NCBI GenBank assembly: GCA_016712345.1
Contig: JADJRH010000011.1
Location: 2,170,001 to 2,234,000 of the forward strand
Length of the DNA: 64,000 bases
Direction of reading: 5' to 3'
Source of the DNA: Polyangiaceae bacterium
GTDB lineage: Bacteria; Myxococcota_A; Polyangia; Polyangiales; Polyangiaceae
Shown here: one piece after another, positions 23,903-33,029 of the stretch
Layout of the letters: each line of letters begins with the position of its first letter
Numbering within the stretch: the stretch's first letter is position 1
Program-made: the position numbers and the translations under genes
The notes under the pieces: model-generated
What the model was told of the DNA's origin: nothing
The model's input: the letters and a program-made list of their open reading frames with translations, nothing else
The model's database searches: none

Positions 23903-25507
23903 ATGGCAAACGTCGCCGATCTCCTCAGTGTCGAGCCGTCGCTCCGTTTGGATCGCGCAGCCATGCGTCAAACGCTGGCTTTTGCGTTTGCCGCGGGTAC
24001 ACAAGCTGACACGTTTGATCGACACCTGGCGGCAATGAGGCTTCCGCCTTCCACATGGGATGCCGCGCAATTCTCCCGAGACTTGTTTTTAGCTGATTTT
24101 GTTGATCGCTGCCTTCCCATCAAAGCGCTTGGACGAACGTACGAAGGCAACGCGGTGTACCTCGCACGTGTCATCGCCTCGCCCCCGCGCGACGAGTCGA
24201 ACGTTGAAATGCGCCGCGCCATTTTTCGAGAACTGCTTGAAAATAAGAAGTTTCGAACAGATCTCGAAGAAGTGTACGCATCTATCTGTGACCTTCGGGC
24301 GCAGATCTCCGCGAGTCGCTTTGTATCGCCGTACCTTCGCAGGCTGGAGATCCTGCGAAACATCCACGCCGCCTTTGCCGTGCTCGCAAAATCGTTTGAA
24401 GGGGCCCAGTCGGAGCTGTCGCGCGTGCGTACCCTTGGGGCCGATGTTGTCGAGGGAGCCGCCTATAAACGTCTTGATGCGCTCCTCGACCACGATGCCC
24501 ATCTCAGCACGCTCGACGTTCGTGTACGCGTTGGTGCCGACGGTGAAGTGCGCACCTTTCAAATCGTCACGGTGCGTGAAAACCGCGCCAACCCGTTTTA
24601 TTCGTCGGCCGTTGGCCGTTTCCTTTCGCGACTGTTTCTGGCGTTTCGCGGGTACCGCATGTCCGGTGGAGAAGTGGCTGAACGCCTCTTCGATGACGTG
24701 TTCACGTCGCTCGAAGAGTACACAATGGCCCTTTTCCAACTCCTCGCCGACGTCGAGTTTTACCTGGGGGTGCTGGGTCTGCACGACATGGCCGCGGCCA
24801 AAGGTTTGGCAATGTGTTTTCCGGTAGAACCCTCGGGCAACGCGTCCGTGGCCATCAAGCGCCTTTTCAACCCCTTGCTATTGGATGGTAAGATTTCTCC
24901 CGTTCCGTGCGATCTGAATTCTGACAAAAGTGGATCTGTCATCTTTGTTACAGGCCCCAATTCGGGCGGCAAAACAAGGCTTCTTCAAGCCATCGCGTTT
25001 GCGCAGATGTTGTCTCAGGTGGGTGCGCTCGTTCCAGCCGAAAAAGCGGCGCTCTCGCCCGTGTCGGGATTGTTTGTGTCGCTTGTGGAAGAGGCGCGAA
25101 GCGATCAGCCCGAGGGACAACTTGGGATGGAACTCATTCGCATTCGCAAGATGTTTGAGCAACTCGATGTCAACTCGCTCGTTTTGCTCGATGAACTATG
25201 CTCCGGCACCAACCCGTCTGAAGGGGAAGAAATCGCTCGACTTGTGATTTCTCTCCTACCTGAATTGGGGGCCAAAGTATTTGTAACAACCCACCTGCTT
25301 TCGTTTGCTTCGCGGCTTTCCACGGAGGCGTCGCAGGCCGGCCTGGAGTTTTTACAAGTTGAACTCGACAGTCTCGACAGACCTACCTACGGATTTCTAC
25401 CCGGTGTTGCCAAAACCTCCCTTGCCCACAAAACGGCCGCCAGACTGGGTGTCACGCGCGAGGAGTTGAGTGAGATCATCGCCCGAAAGCGCCGCCGCAA
25501 GAGTTAG
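23903..25507 (+). CDS. MutS-like ATPase (DNA-mismatch-repair-type, standalone)
   Basis: 534 residues from the ATG at 23903; an upstream ATG at 23828 adds 25 non-conserved residues. The C-terminal half is a MutS-type ABC ATPase: Walker A GPNSGGKTRLLQ, signature-like EGQLGMEL, Walker B LVLLDELCSGTNPSEG and H-loop FVTTHLL. The N-terminal half has MutS core/lever-like helices (FRELLENKKFRTDLEEVYA...), but there is no mismatch-recognition domain with a Phe-X-Glu. It is shorter than MutS and resembles the small MutS-related subfamilies of uncertain role. Mismatch recognition is therefore unlikely; DNA-structure processing is plausible. Confidence 0.82.
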   Translation: MANVADLLSVEPSLRLDRAAMRQTLAFAFAAGTQADTFDRHLAAMRLPPSTWDAAQFSRDLFLADFVDRCLPIKALGRTYEGNAVYLARVIASPPRDESNVEMRRAIFRELLENKKFRTDLEEVYASICDLRAQISASRFVSPYLRRLEILRNIHAAFAVLAKSFEGAQSELSRVRTLGADVVEGAAYKRLDALLDHDAHLSTLDVRVRVGADGEVRTFQIVTVRENRANPFYSSAVGRFLSRLFLAFRGYRMSGGEVAERLFDDVFTSLEEYTMALFQLLADVEFYLGVLGLHDMAAAKGLAMCFPVEPSGNASVAIKRLFNPLLLDGKISPVPCDLNSDKSGSVIFVTGPNSGGKTRLLQAIAFAQMLSQVGALVPAEKAALSPVSGLFVSLVEEARSDQPEGQLGMELIRIRKMFEQLDVNSLVLLDELCSGTNPSEGEEIARLVISLLPELGAKVFVTTHLLSFASRLSTEASQAGLEFLQVELDSLDRPTYGFLPGVAKTSLAHKTAARLGVTREELSEIIARKRRRKS

Positions 25508-25585
25508 CCTCACATCAGGCAATAGACCGGTGAGACGAAATTTTTATTTTGCGCTCGCTCCGCTCAACGTGGCTAATCTGCGCGC

Positions 25586-26671
25586 GTGAAATCCAAGTTG
25601 CTTTCAGAAATGGCCTTTCCGTGCGGCATTTCGGCTCCAAACCGCGTTTGGTTGGCGCCGATGACCAACCTTCAGAGCAATGCCGACGGCAACCTCTCCA
25701 ACGACGAACTCGCGTGGCTTGAGAGCCGCGCCGCGGGCGGATACGGCGTTATTGAAACGTGCGCCGCCTACGTCGCCGACGATGGCAAAGCTTGGGATGG
25801 GGAACTGTCGGTCGCCCACGATCACAACTTGCCCGGCCTTACTCGGCTCGCGTCGACGCTTTCATCGCACGGTTCAATCAACCTGGTTCAGCTTTTTCAC
25901 GGCGGGGTGCGCGCGAGCGCCGAACTCACAGGTGAGACTCCTTGGAGTGCAAGCGCCGTGGAGGATGGCGGCGTCACCCCGCGTGAAGCATCGGAGGCCG
26001 ATATTTCGAGAGTGATCGAGAGTTTTCGAGATGCGGCCCTGCGTGTACACAAGGCCGGTTTTCACGGCGTGGAGCTGCACGGCGCTCACGGATATTTGCT
26101 CGGCCAATTTCTCTCAAAACACAACAATCGCCGCAACGACTCATGGGGTGGTTCGCTGAAGAACCGAGCGCGCCTGCTCCTTGAAACGCTTCACAGCGTG
26201 CGGGCCGCAGTGCCGTCCTCGTTTATCGTAGGTGTACGCATTTCGCCCGAAGACTTTGGCCAGGCGCGCGGTCTTGATCTCGATGAAAATCTGGAACTTT
26301 CGCAGTGGCTCAAAGAGGGCGGAATCGACTTTTTGCATCTGTCTCTTTGGACAGCAACTCGCAACACCACAAAGCGCCCCGATACCCATCCAATCCCGCT
26401 TTTTCGAGACGCCGTCGGTGCGAATCTACCCATTGTCGCGGCGGGTCATATCTGGACTCGCGCCGATGCTGAGGCGGCGCTTGAAAAGGGGGCCGACGCA
26501 GTCGCTCTCGGTCGCTCCGCGATTGGAAATCCCACGTGGCCTCGCGATATCCAAGATGAATATTGGCAGCCGAAACGCCCGCCGTACACAACGCAAGACT
26601 TGTTGGATCGCGGGCTTTCAATGAAGTTTGCCCAATATATGAAACGCTGGAAAAACTTCGTCTCTGATTAA
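25586..26671 (+). CDS. NADH:flavin oxidoreductase, Old Yellow Enzyme family
   Basis: 361-residue TIM-barrel flavoprotein, GTG start. Family marks: NRVWLAPMTNLQSNADGNLS (FMN phosphate and isoalloxazine region), LFHGGVRAS, the HGAHGYLLGQFLSKHNNRRN motif with the substrate-binding His and Asn-type residues, GVRISPEDF, and IVAAGHIWTRADAEAALEKGADAVALGR near the C-terminus for phosphate binding. It reduces activated C=C bonds with NAD(P)H in the cytoplasm. The physiological substrate is unknown. The gene stands between MutS-like and PilT-like genes without an obvious operon. Confidence 0.93.
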   Translation: MKSKLLSEMAFPCGISAPNRVWLAPMTNLQSNADGNLSNDELAWLESRAAGGYGVIETCAAYVADDGKAWDGELSVAHDHNLPGLTRLASTLSSHGSINLVQLFHGGVRASAELTGETPWSASAVEDGGVTPREASEADISRVIESFRDAALRVHKAGFHGVELHGAHGYLLGQFLSKHNNRRNDSWGGSLKNRARLLLETLHSVRAAVPSSFIVGVRISPEDFGQARGLDLDENLELSQWLKEGGIDFLHLSLWTATRNTTKRPDTHPIPLFRDAVGANLPIVAAGHIWTRADAEAALEKGADAVALGRSAIGNPTWPRDIQDEYWQPKRPPYTTQDLLDRGLSMKFAQYMKRWKNFVSD

Positions 26672-26725
26672 ATTGTGTACGCAATACGTGTACGCAAGAT
26701 GTGTACGCGTCGTGGGGTGCGGCGG
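26672..26725. repeat. three GTGTACGC words in about 40 bp
   Basis: TTGTGTACGCAA, CGTGTACGCAAG and ATGTGTACGCGT occur in succession in the gap between two convergent genes. They belong to the GTGTACAC/GTGTACGC family found across the window. No terminator-like T tract is present. Confidence 0.65.
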
Positions 26726-28330
26726 TCAACCATTTACATACCCTTTGAGCGCCTCGGGATCGTTGGCGGCCGCCCGCGCCGCGTCGAGCGTGATCACCCG
26801 CTTTTGAACAAGGTCCGCCAAACACCGCTCCAACGGCAACATCCCTTCGCGCCGCCCCGATTGAACGGCGCTCTGAATCACCGACGATTTCGATTCTCGG
26901 ATGGCGTTGGCGATCGCGTGATTTACCCGCATGACCTCCACCGCGAGGGCGCGCCCTTCACCGCTCGCCTTGGGAACGAGGCGCTGCGCCACCACAGCTC
27001 GCAGCGAATCGGCCAGTTGAACCCTCACCTGCTGCTGTCGTTCCGCAGGGTACACATCCACAATTCGATCCACAGCCGAGGCGGCGTTTCGACTGTGAAG
27101 GCTGGCGAGCACCAGGTGTCCCGTTTCCGCGGCCGTGAGCGCCAGGCTGATCGTGACCGGGTCGCGCATTTCACCGATGAGCAAAATGTCAGGATCTTCC
27201 CGGAGCGCATCGCGCAGGCCCGTTGGAAAGTCGCGCACATCTCGACCCACCTGGCGCTGCCGGACAAGCCCTTTTCGAGCGCACGACGCAAGTGTGTACT
27301 CAATGGGGTCTTCCAATGTGACAACCAGACCGGGCCGCTTTGCCAGAGCTTCTCTCACCAGCGAAGCCAACGTCGTGCTTTTTCCCGAACCCGTGGCTCC
27401 ACACGCAATTACAAGGCCGTGGGGTAACTCAACAAGATCATCAAATGGAATAGGCGACCCAAGTTCTGCAAATGTGGGCGGCTCACCCGCCAATAGTCGA
27501 ACGGCGGCGCACGCTCCTCCATCCGCTCTGAACAGGTTGAGTCGCACCCTTCCAACGCCCGCAACTGTCATGCTCAAGTCGGTTGAAATCCCCTGCGAAA
27601 AGCGACGTTTTGCTTCTGTGTACACCACGCCGAAAAGTTTTTCCAAACTCACCGGTTCCTCGCCGCTCAGCCGACGCAGTCGACCGTCAACCCGCGCCAC
27701 CGGAACCTCCCCATCCTGCATGTGTACATCGGTCGCGCGCTGGGCATGCGCCCGCGAAAGCAACGCAGTCAACTCGTTTGTCGGTGCAAACGCTTCTTCC
27801 AAACCTGAATACCCCCATTCAACCAATGGCTCGCCCGTGGAGCGCGCCTGCGATGTTGGAGGTTGAGGCATACCCATTCCTGACGATGCCGATGGAAGAT
27901 TGGTAAGATGGGTAGGCAAAGCCGTTTGGACGTTTTGAGCGGCTTGGGTAGGTGGGGTAGGTGGGGTAGGGGCCGACTGAACAACGGCGGGTGGAGCGGG
28001 AGCAGTTTTTCCAGTTCCTTTGAGAAAAACCGCATCTACCTGGAGCGGCGCCCATGCCGGTCCACGCCGTGTCATTGTCACGCGGAATGGGCCGAGGCCG
28101 GGCGCTTCGTAGACCATTTGTACCCGACCATTTTCGGCAACCTGTTTTTCACGCTCGGAGTTGAGAATTTCACCCAACAATTCTCGGAGCGTTTCCATTG
28201 ACGTTTTGGGAATGACAAGCCGTTTGGGTGCCCCGTCGGCCAACATCTGCGGCTCGCGGTCGGTCCCAACCCGAAGTTCATTGGCACCCTGACGTTCTAC
28301 CAAATTCAGCAAACTGTCGATCGCGGCCAT
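26726..28330 (-). CDS. PilT-like secretion/twitching ATPase
   Basis: 534 residues from the ATG at 28330 (GAGGAAA upstream). N-terminal domain about 1-110 (LLNLVERQGANELRVGTD...), Pro-rich linker, then a PilT-type ATPase from about 190: Walker A CGATGSGKSTTLAS, Asp box VVTLEDPIEYTL, Walker B DPDILLIGEMRDPVT, His box TGHLVLASLHS, and the arginine-rich VEVMRVNHAIANAIRE region as in PilT/PilU. It probably retracts type IV pili or drives a related hexameric motor. The doubled N-terminal PilT-like region is unusual for PilT (about 350 residues). Monocistronic here; no pil genes adjacent. Confidence 0.88.
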   Translation of the reverse strand: MAAIDSLLNLVERQGANELRVGTDREPQMLADGAPKRLVIPKTSMETLRELLGEILNSEREKQVAENGRVQMVYEAPGLGPFRVTMTRRGPAWAPLQVDAVFLKGTGKTAPAPPAVVQSAPTPPTPPTQAAQNVQTALPTHLTNLPSASSGMGMPQPPTSQARSTGEPLVEWGYSGLEEAFAPTNELTALLSRAHAQRATDVHMQDGEVPVARVDGRLRRLSGEEPVSLEKLFGVVYTEAKRRFSQGISTDLSMTVAGVGRVRLNLFRADGGACAAVRLLAGEPPTFAELGSPIPFDDLVELPHGLVIACGATGSGKSTTLASLVREALAKRPGLVVTLEDPIEYTLASCARKGLVRQRQVGRDVRDFPTGLRDALREDPDILLIGEMRDPVTISLALTAAETGHLVLASLHSRNAASAVDRIVDVYPAERQQQVRVQLADSLRAVVAQRLVPKASGEGRALAVEVMRVNHAIANAIRESKSSVIQSAVQSGRREGMLPLERCLADLVQKRVITLDAARAAANDPEALKGYVNG

Positions 28331-28515
28331 ACTGTGTTTCCTCAACAATGAAACGGGCGTTTCGTTCCCGATGCCGAGCATGAAAGTGAAGAACCGGGCA
28401 CGCGGCGCAGATTTGAATCTGGGCTGGTACAAACGTACCGGTCTACCCGTACTATAGTCAATCAACCATTGGGGATGCACATTGGCTCCACCTTTCTTTT
28501 GAAAGGACCGGAGGT

Positions 28516-28975
28516 ATGATCGTGAGTCGATTTCGCCACTCAATTCGGCCGATTTTTGGCATTTTCGCCCTGCTCGTTGCACTTGTCGGGAGTATCGGAC
28601 CTACCCATGCGGGCCATAACGCGGGGCACAAGTCCGCGGAGAAGGTTCAAACGCTGATCGCGCCCATCAATGCTGAAGACCTGAAGGGCGTGGTTGACCA
28701 ATTGTCCGACGACATTGTTTACAAGAACACGGGCCTTCCCAGTTTCAGCGGAAAGCCGGCTGTCCAAGCATTTTTAACCCCTGTTTTTTTCTGTGCTCTC
28801 CAATGTCCAATTTGACGTGATTGATATCTTGTGCGACAAGGGTGTTGTCATGGTTCCTGCAACAGAGCGCACAAACGGGGCTCGCCGACACAACTTCCAC
28901 ATTCGGTCAAACCGAGCGGTCAAAGTTTTTCGAACCCGGCTGGGAATGCCGTCGCCGCCCCGGGCGTACCGCCGC
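28516..28975 (+). pseudogene. SnoaL/limonene-epoxide-hydrolase-like secreted protein, frameshifted
   Basis: Frame 1 gives a signal peptide (FGIFALLVALVGSIGPTHAG) and then an NTF2-like start: LIAPINAEDLKGVVDQLSDD, NTGLPSFSGKPAVQAFL. Inside a T7 run at about 28785 the frame is lost. Frame 2 continues with LSNVQFDVIDILCDKGVVM and TERTNG, which fits the second half of a SnoaL-like domain (typically '...v..vvadGdvV.tERtd'). A single-base indel in the T run is the obvious cause, but the C-terminal third also looks degraded. RBS GGAGG precedes the start. Confidence 0.6.
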
Positions 28976-28977
28976 TA

Positions 28978-29988
28978 ATGGTCCAATGGCTCTCACCGTC
29001 TCGGCGCCGAAGCATCCTCCGAGGTGCGGGGGTCGGCGCCGCCGCATTTGTTCTTCTCAACCTCCTGAGTGAACTCACCAACAAGGGGTCACACTCCCTT
29101 CGCGACTGGGTGAGTGTACCCGAGTCCAAGGGTTTGCGGTGTACACTTGCGCTCATCGTTGCGACTTTCTTGGTACTCAACTGCACCCGACGTTTTCGCT
29201 CCCCTTGTTTTCGCGCTGCGGCGCTTCTCACATTCAGTGCGGTTTCGGCCGCCGCAGTGCGTGACGCATGCCTCAGTTGGGCGGCGTATCACCATGGCCA
29301 CCTGACATGGATGTTTCCGCTTCCCGCGTCCGCATTCGTCGCTGCATTTTTCGCGGCCTTGGCTTGGGATGTGGCCCGACCCGACAACGCCGCAACCTCA
29401 CCGTTTTCCCTCTATTCGCGGGGCAATTTGTGGCTTTCGAGCGCCGCCGGACTGGCGCTGATCGCGCTCTTACCCGTCCTTCGAATGGTCACGTTTGGAG
29501 CATCGCGCTACGAGCGGTCGGCCGACGTGGCTGTGGTCTTGGGCGCTCGCGTTTGGGCAACGGGTAGACCGTCGCTCGCACTGGCAGATAGGGTAGATGA
29601 AGCCGTTCGACTCTACCATCGGGGCCTTGTGTCGCGCATTGTGATGAGCGGAGCAATTGACCATGCGATCGGCCACTCTGAACCTCAAGTGATGCGTGAT
29701 CGAGCAATCGCCATGGGTGTACCTGCCGGTGCGATTCTGCTCGATGAGCACGGCGACAACACTGCTCTGACAGCGCGCAATACGGCTGCGATTATGACGA
29801 GTCGCGGGTATAAATCGGCGCTCATCGTGACGCATTACTACCACCAGCCGCGCACGAAGCTCCTCTTCGAGAAGCGCGGTATTCGAGTGTACACAGTACC
29901 GGCGACAATGACCCGCAGGCTTGCCAAAGAACCTTACTTCGTGGCGCGTGAAGTTGCGGCATATTATGTGGCGCTCCTGAAGGGGTAG
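28978..29988 (+). CDS. YdcF/SanA-like DUF218 membrane protein
   Basis: 336 residues from the ATG at 28978. The N-terminal half has about four membrane segments (GVGAAAFVLLNLLS, LALIVATFLVLNC, AALLTFSAVSAAAV and others). The C-terminal 170 residues are a DUF218 domain: VAVVLGARVWATGRPSLALADRVDEA, IVMSGA, EPQVMRDRAIAMGVP, DEHGDNTALTARN, SALIVTHYYHQPR. This is the SanA/YdcF family, implicated in envelope barrier function and peptidoglycan-linked polysaccharide synthesis in other bacteria. It starts directly after the degraded SnoaL-like gene. Confidence 0.85.
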   Translation: MVQWLSPSRRRSILRGAGVGAAAFVLLNLLSELTNKGSHSLRDWVSVPESKGLRCTLALIVATFLVLNCTRRFRSPCFRAAALLTFSAVSAAAVRDACLSWAAYHHGHLTWMFPLPASAFVAAFFAALAWDVARPDNAATSPFSLYSRGNLWLSSAAGLALIALLPVLRMVTFGASRYERSADVAVVLGARVWATGRPSLALADRVDEAVRLYHRGLVSRIVMSGAIDHAIGHSEPQVMRDRAIAMGVPAGAILLDEHGDNTALTARNTAAIMTSRGYKSALIVTHYYHQPRTKLLFEKRGIRVYTVPATMTRRLAKEPYFVAREVAAYYVALLKG

Positions 29989-30173
29989 GGGTGCCGGCGC
30001 ATTGCGAGCTGTGACCGTGAGCGTCTCACAATGGGAGATCGCCTCGGGCGCAGAATACAATCTGTTCATTTTCTCTCGCCGTTTGACCCAACCTGAAAAA
30101 TCGAGCCGTGTTTCAACGAGAACAAATCGCGGCGCGAGCACCTCGCCCGCCGCTTTTCGCAGTGGAGAACGGT

Positions 30174-31517
30174 ATGACGCGCGGACTTGGACTCGTGGCC
30201 ATGGCCCTTTTGTGCGCAACGGTTGGGTGTGCAGCGCAATCCAGTGAAGCGTTTCAACCTCGGCGGCCCGATCTACCCACACACGACGAAAGAGCACGGT
30301 TGAACGGCGACAGAAGGTCGGCCAAAGAGCGATTTGAAACGGCGCTCGCAGAAATGGCCGTTCACGACAAAGCACCAGGGTGGACTCAACAAGCGTGCTC
30401 GGAGATCGCCGAAAAATTTATCGATGCCGCGACTGCCGGTGGGTCTGACTTGTACACAAGGGCGCTTTTTAACGCAGGCATTGCGTACGAGCGGTGCGCC
30501 GACGACGGCAAGGCGAAAGAACTCTTTGACAGGGTTCTGGCAGCGTCGCCCACCTTTTATCAAGCCAAGGTACACCTGATCCTGATTGAACATCGAGGGC
30601 GCGGCGGAAAAAATATCGACGACACAATTGCTGCATTAAGGCAAACAGCCGTTGTTGAGGCTCAGTATAAAAGCGTGGAGGGCCTCGTAAATCTGGCCAT
30701 GTTGTCCCTCCAGCGCGATGGGGACAACGCCGACAACGATGGGAAGAATGATCGGGCTCGCGCGCTTCGTTATCTACAAAGCGCGCTTGCGGTAGACGAC
30801 AACTTCACCCCTGCAATGAACGGATTGGCGCTCTACTACCTGAGCGAGGCGCGTCATAGTGGAGGAGATGCCGCTTCAAACGCCGAATCACAAGGTACAC
30901 AAGCCATGGAGCTTGCGAGTTTGGTGTGTGCCCAAGCCATTCGAAAAGATCCCCAAGATGCTCTGATGTATAACACTCAAGGTCTGATCTTTGTTGAGCT
31001 GAAACAGTATGGGAAGGCGGCTGAAGCGTTTGGAAAAGCGCGTTCGCTCCGGCCCGGCTTCTATGAAGCTGAAATGAACTTTGCCGCGGTAAATCTTGAG
31101 TTCAGGGGATTTGTTCGGGCGGAAGAATCTTACCGTGCCGTATTGAAGCAGCGCCCCGCGGACTACGACGCTTTGATAGGGCTGGCACTGGCGATTCGAG
31201 GTCAGATCAACGATACAAACGCCGACAAGATGATCGGGGAGGCCGAAAAATACCTCTCAAAAGCGCGTGAAATCGAACCAAATCGACCTGAGGCGTATTA
31301 CAACCAGGCGGTGCTCACGCAGGAGTACAAAGCCCGTGGCGACTGGGCAGAAGCTCAAAAACAACTCGATAAAGCAACAGCGTTTTACAAAGAGTTTATC
31401 CGGCTTGCAGGCACCTCCAAAGAGTACGCAAAGGCGGTTGAACTGGCGAAAGGCCGCTTGCTCGACATTGACCAGGTTCGAAACTTTGTGGGGCCTGACA
31501 CCAAAAAGGGCAGTTAA
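30174..31517 (+). CDS. TPR lipoprotein
   Basis: 447 residues from the ATG at 30174 (GGAG upstream): signal peptide and lipobox ...LLCATVGC, then tetratricopeptide-type helical repeats through the rest of the protein (LFNAGIAYERCADDGKAKEL, MYNTQGLIFVELKQYGKAAE, YEAEMNFAAVNLEFRGFVRA, RPADYDALIGLALAIRG, PEAYYNQAVLTQEYKARGDW). Outer-membrane-anchored TPR lipoproteins of similar size include the gliding-motility protein GltE of Myxococcus. Resemblance to GltE is possible but I cannot confirm it without alignment. 42 bp before the next gene, same strand. Confidence 0.8.
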   Translation: MTRGLGLVAMALLCATVGCAAQSSEAFQPRRPDLPTHDERARLNGDRRSAKERFETALAEMAVHDKAPGWTQQACSEIAEKFIDAATAGGSDLYTRALFNAGIAYERCADDGKAKELFDRVLAASPTFYQAKVHLILIEHRGRGGKNIDDTIAALRQTAVVEAQYKSVEGLVNLAMLSLQRDGDNADNDGKNDRARALRYLQSALAVDDNFTPAMNGLALYYLSEARHSGGDAASNAESQGTQAMELASLVCAQAIRKDPQDALMYNTQGLIFVELKQYGKAAEAFGKARSLRPGFYEAEMNFAAVNLEFRGFVRAEESYRAVLKQRPADYDALIGLALAIRGQINDTNADKMIGEAEKYLSKAREIEPNRPEAYYNQAVLTQEYKARGDWAEAQKQLDKATAFYKEFIRLAGTSKEYAKAVELAKGRLLDIDQVRNFVGPDTKKGS

Positions 31518-31559
31518 CGCGCGATTGCAACCGAATCGGATCACGATTACGCGCCTCTT

Positions 31560-33029
31560 ATGCCCTCTCGCATCCCTGAAGTTGGACGCGATCCCGAAGC
31601 GATTTTGAGCGACATGGCGGCAATGAAAGCCGCGGACACCGACTGGCGCGGAGGCCGCGTATTCAGTCTTGTGTACCACGCCGGACACGAACATGAGCGC
31701 CTGTTGGAGCGCGCGCACAACACTTTTGCGAGCGCCAATCTGCTCAATCCAATGGCGTTTAAAAGCCTCAAACGAATGGAGGCTGAAGTTGTGCAAATGG
31801 CGGCGCGGCTCCTCAATGGCCCCGACGGAACAGTGGGCGCCATGACGTCGGGCGGCACAGAATCGATTTTGCTGGCTGTGTACACTTATCGAGAAAGGGC
31901 TCGAAAAGCGCGCGGCCTTCGGGGAACTCCCGAGATTGTTGTGCCCGTTACCGCCCATCCGGCGTTTGATAAAGGTGCGCACTACTTCGGCGTGAAGCTC
32001 CGCAAGGTGGACGTGCGCGATGATTTCACAGCCGATCCAAAGGCCATGGCGCGCGCCATCAACAGTAAGACTGTTGCGCTCGTTGCGTCGGCTCCGCAGT
32101 ACCCTCACGGAGTTGTTGACCCCATCGCCGAGATCGCCGCCGTGGCCAAAAAACACGGCGTTGGAATGCATGTGGACGCCTGTGTGGGCGGCTTTGTCTT
32201 GCCGTGGGTAGAACGCCTCGGTCGCACGCTGCCCATTTGGGATTTTCGCGCAAACGGCGTGACTTCAATGTCGGCCGACTTGCACAAGTATGGGTACACC
32301 GCCAAAGGCGCCAGCGTACTTTTGTGGGAGTCGATGGATTACATGCGCTGGCAGTTCTTCGTCGCGACCGATTGGCCGGGCGGTATCTACGCGTCGCCGT
32401 CCATTCCCGGTACAAGGCCGGGAGGGCCTGTTGCCGCAGCGTGGGCTGCGATGAATTCGCTCGGAGAAAAAGGGTATTTAGACCTCACTCGCCGCGCGCT
32501 TGAAACCGCCGATGCGTTGCGCGACGGCGTGCGAAGCATTCCCGAGCTTTCGGTGCTCGGCGAGTCGAATGCCACGATCGTTTGTTGGGGCGCAAATAAC
32601 AGCGCCGTGGATGTGTACGCAGTTGCCGACCGCATGGAGAGTCGCGGTTGGACGATTGACAGGCAACAGCGCCCGGCAAGTGTACACTTAACAGTCACGG
32701 CAAACCACGCTCCCATTGTGGAGCCCTACATCGCGGATCTGCGCGCCAGCGTGGATGAGGTAAAGCGCGATCCCAACCTTGTAAAAAGCGGAAATGCGCC
32801 CATGTACGGCATGATGGCAAAGGCGCCTCTCCGCGCCTTCGTGGGGCAAAGTGTACGCAAGGTAATGGAAGCAATGTACGCCCCCGGCGCCGTCACCCCC
32901 GACTTGAAAGACGCATCGTCCGGCGGCGGTATGGTCGACCGATTTATTGCGAAACACGGCGACAAGGTGAACGACGTTCTCGACAAGATTGAAGCGGCGA
33001 AAATGGCCCTCAAACGCCGGCGCTCGTGA
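31560..33029 (+). CDS. PLP-dependent sphingosine-1-phosphate lyase-like enzyme
   Basis: 489 residues. Group II PLP decarboxylase fold: TSGGTESILLAVYTYRERAR (phosphate/aldehyde binding), HPAFDKGAHYFGVKLRKVDV, HVDACVGGFVLPW (Asp to the PLP nitrogen) and the PLP lysine in SADLHKYGYTAKG. The AFDKGAHYF and 'VDACVGGFVLPW' segments and the lack of the N-terminal glutamate-decarboxylase region point to the sphingosine-1-phosphate lyase subfamily, which cleaves phosphorylated long-chain bases to aldehyde and phosphoethanolamine. Sphingolipids are known in Polyangiales, which fits. Confidence 0.85.
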   Translation: MPSRIPEVGRDPEAILSDMAAMKAADTDWRGGRVFSLVYHAGHEHERLLERAHNTFASANLLNPMAFKSLKRMEAEVVQMAARLLNGPDGTVGAMTSGGTESILLAVYTYRERARKARGLRGTPEIVVPVTAHPAFDKGAHYFGVKLRKVDVRDDFTADPKAMARAINSKTVALVASAPQYPHGVVDPIAEIAAVAKKHGVGMHVDACVGGFVLPWVERLGRTLPIWDFRANGVTSMSADLHKYGYTAKGASVLLWESMDYMRWQFFVATDWPGGIYASPSIPGTRPGGPVAAAWAAMNSLGEKGYLDLTRRALETADALRDGVRSIPELSVLGESNATIVCWGANNSAVDVYAVADRMESRGWTIDRQQRPASVHLTVTANHAPIVEPYIADLRASVDEVKRDPNLVKSGNAPMYGMMAKAPLRAFVGQSVRKVMEAMYAPGAVTPDLKDASSGGGMVDRFIAKHGDKVNDVLDKIEAAKMALKRRRS

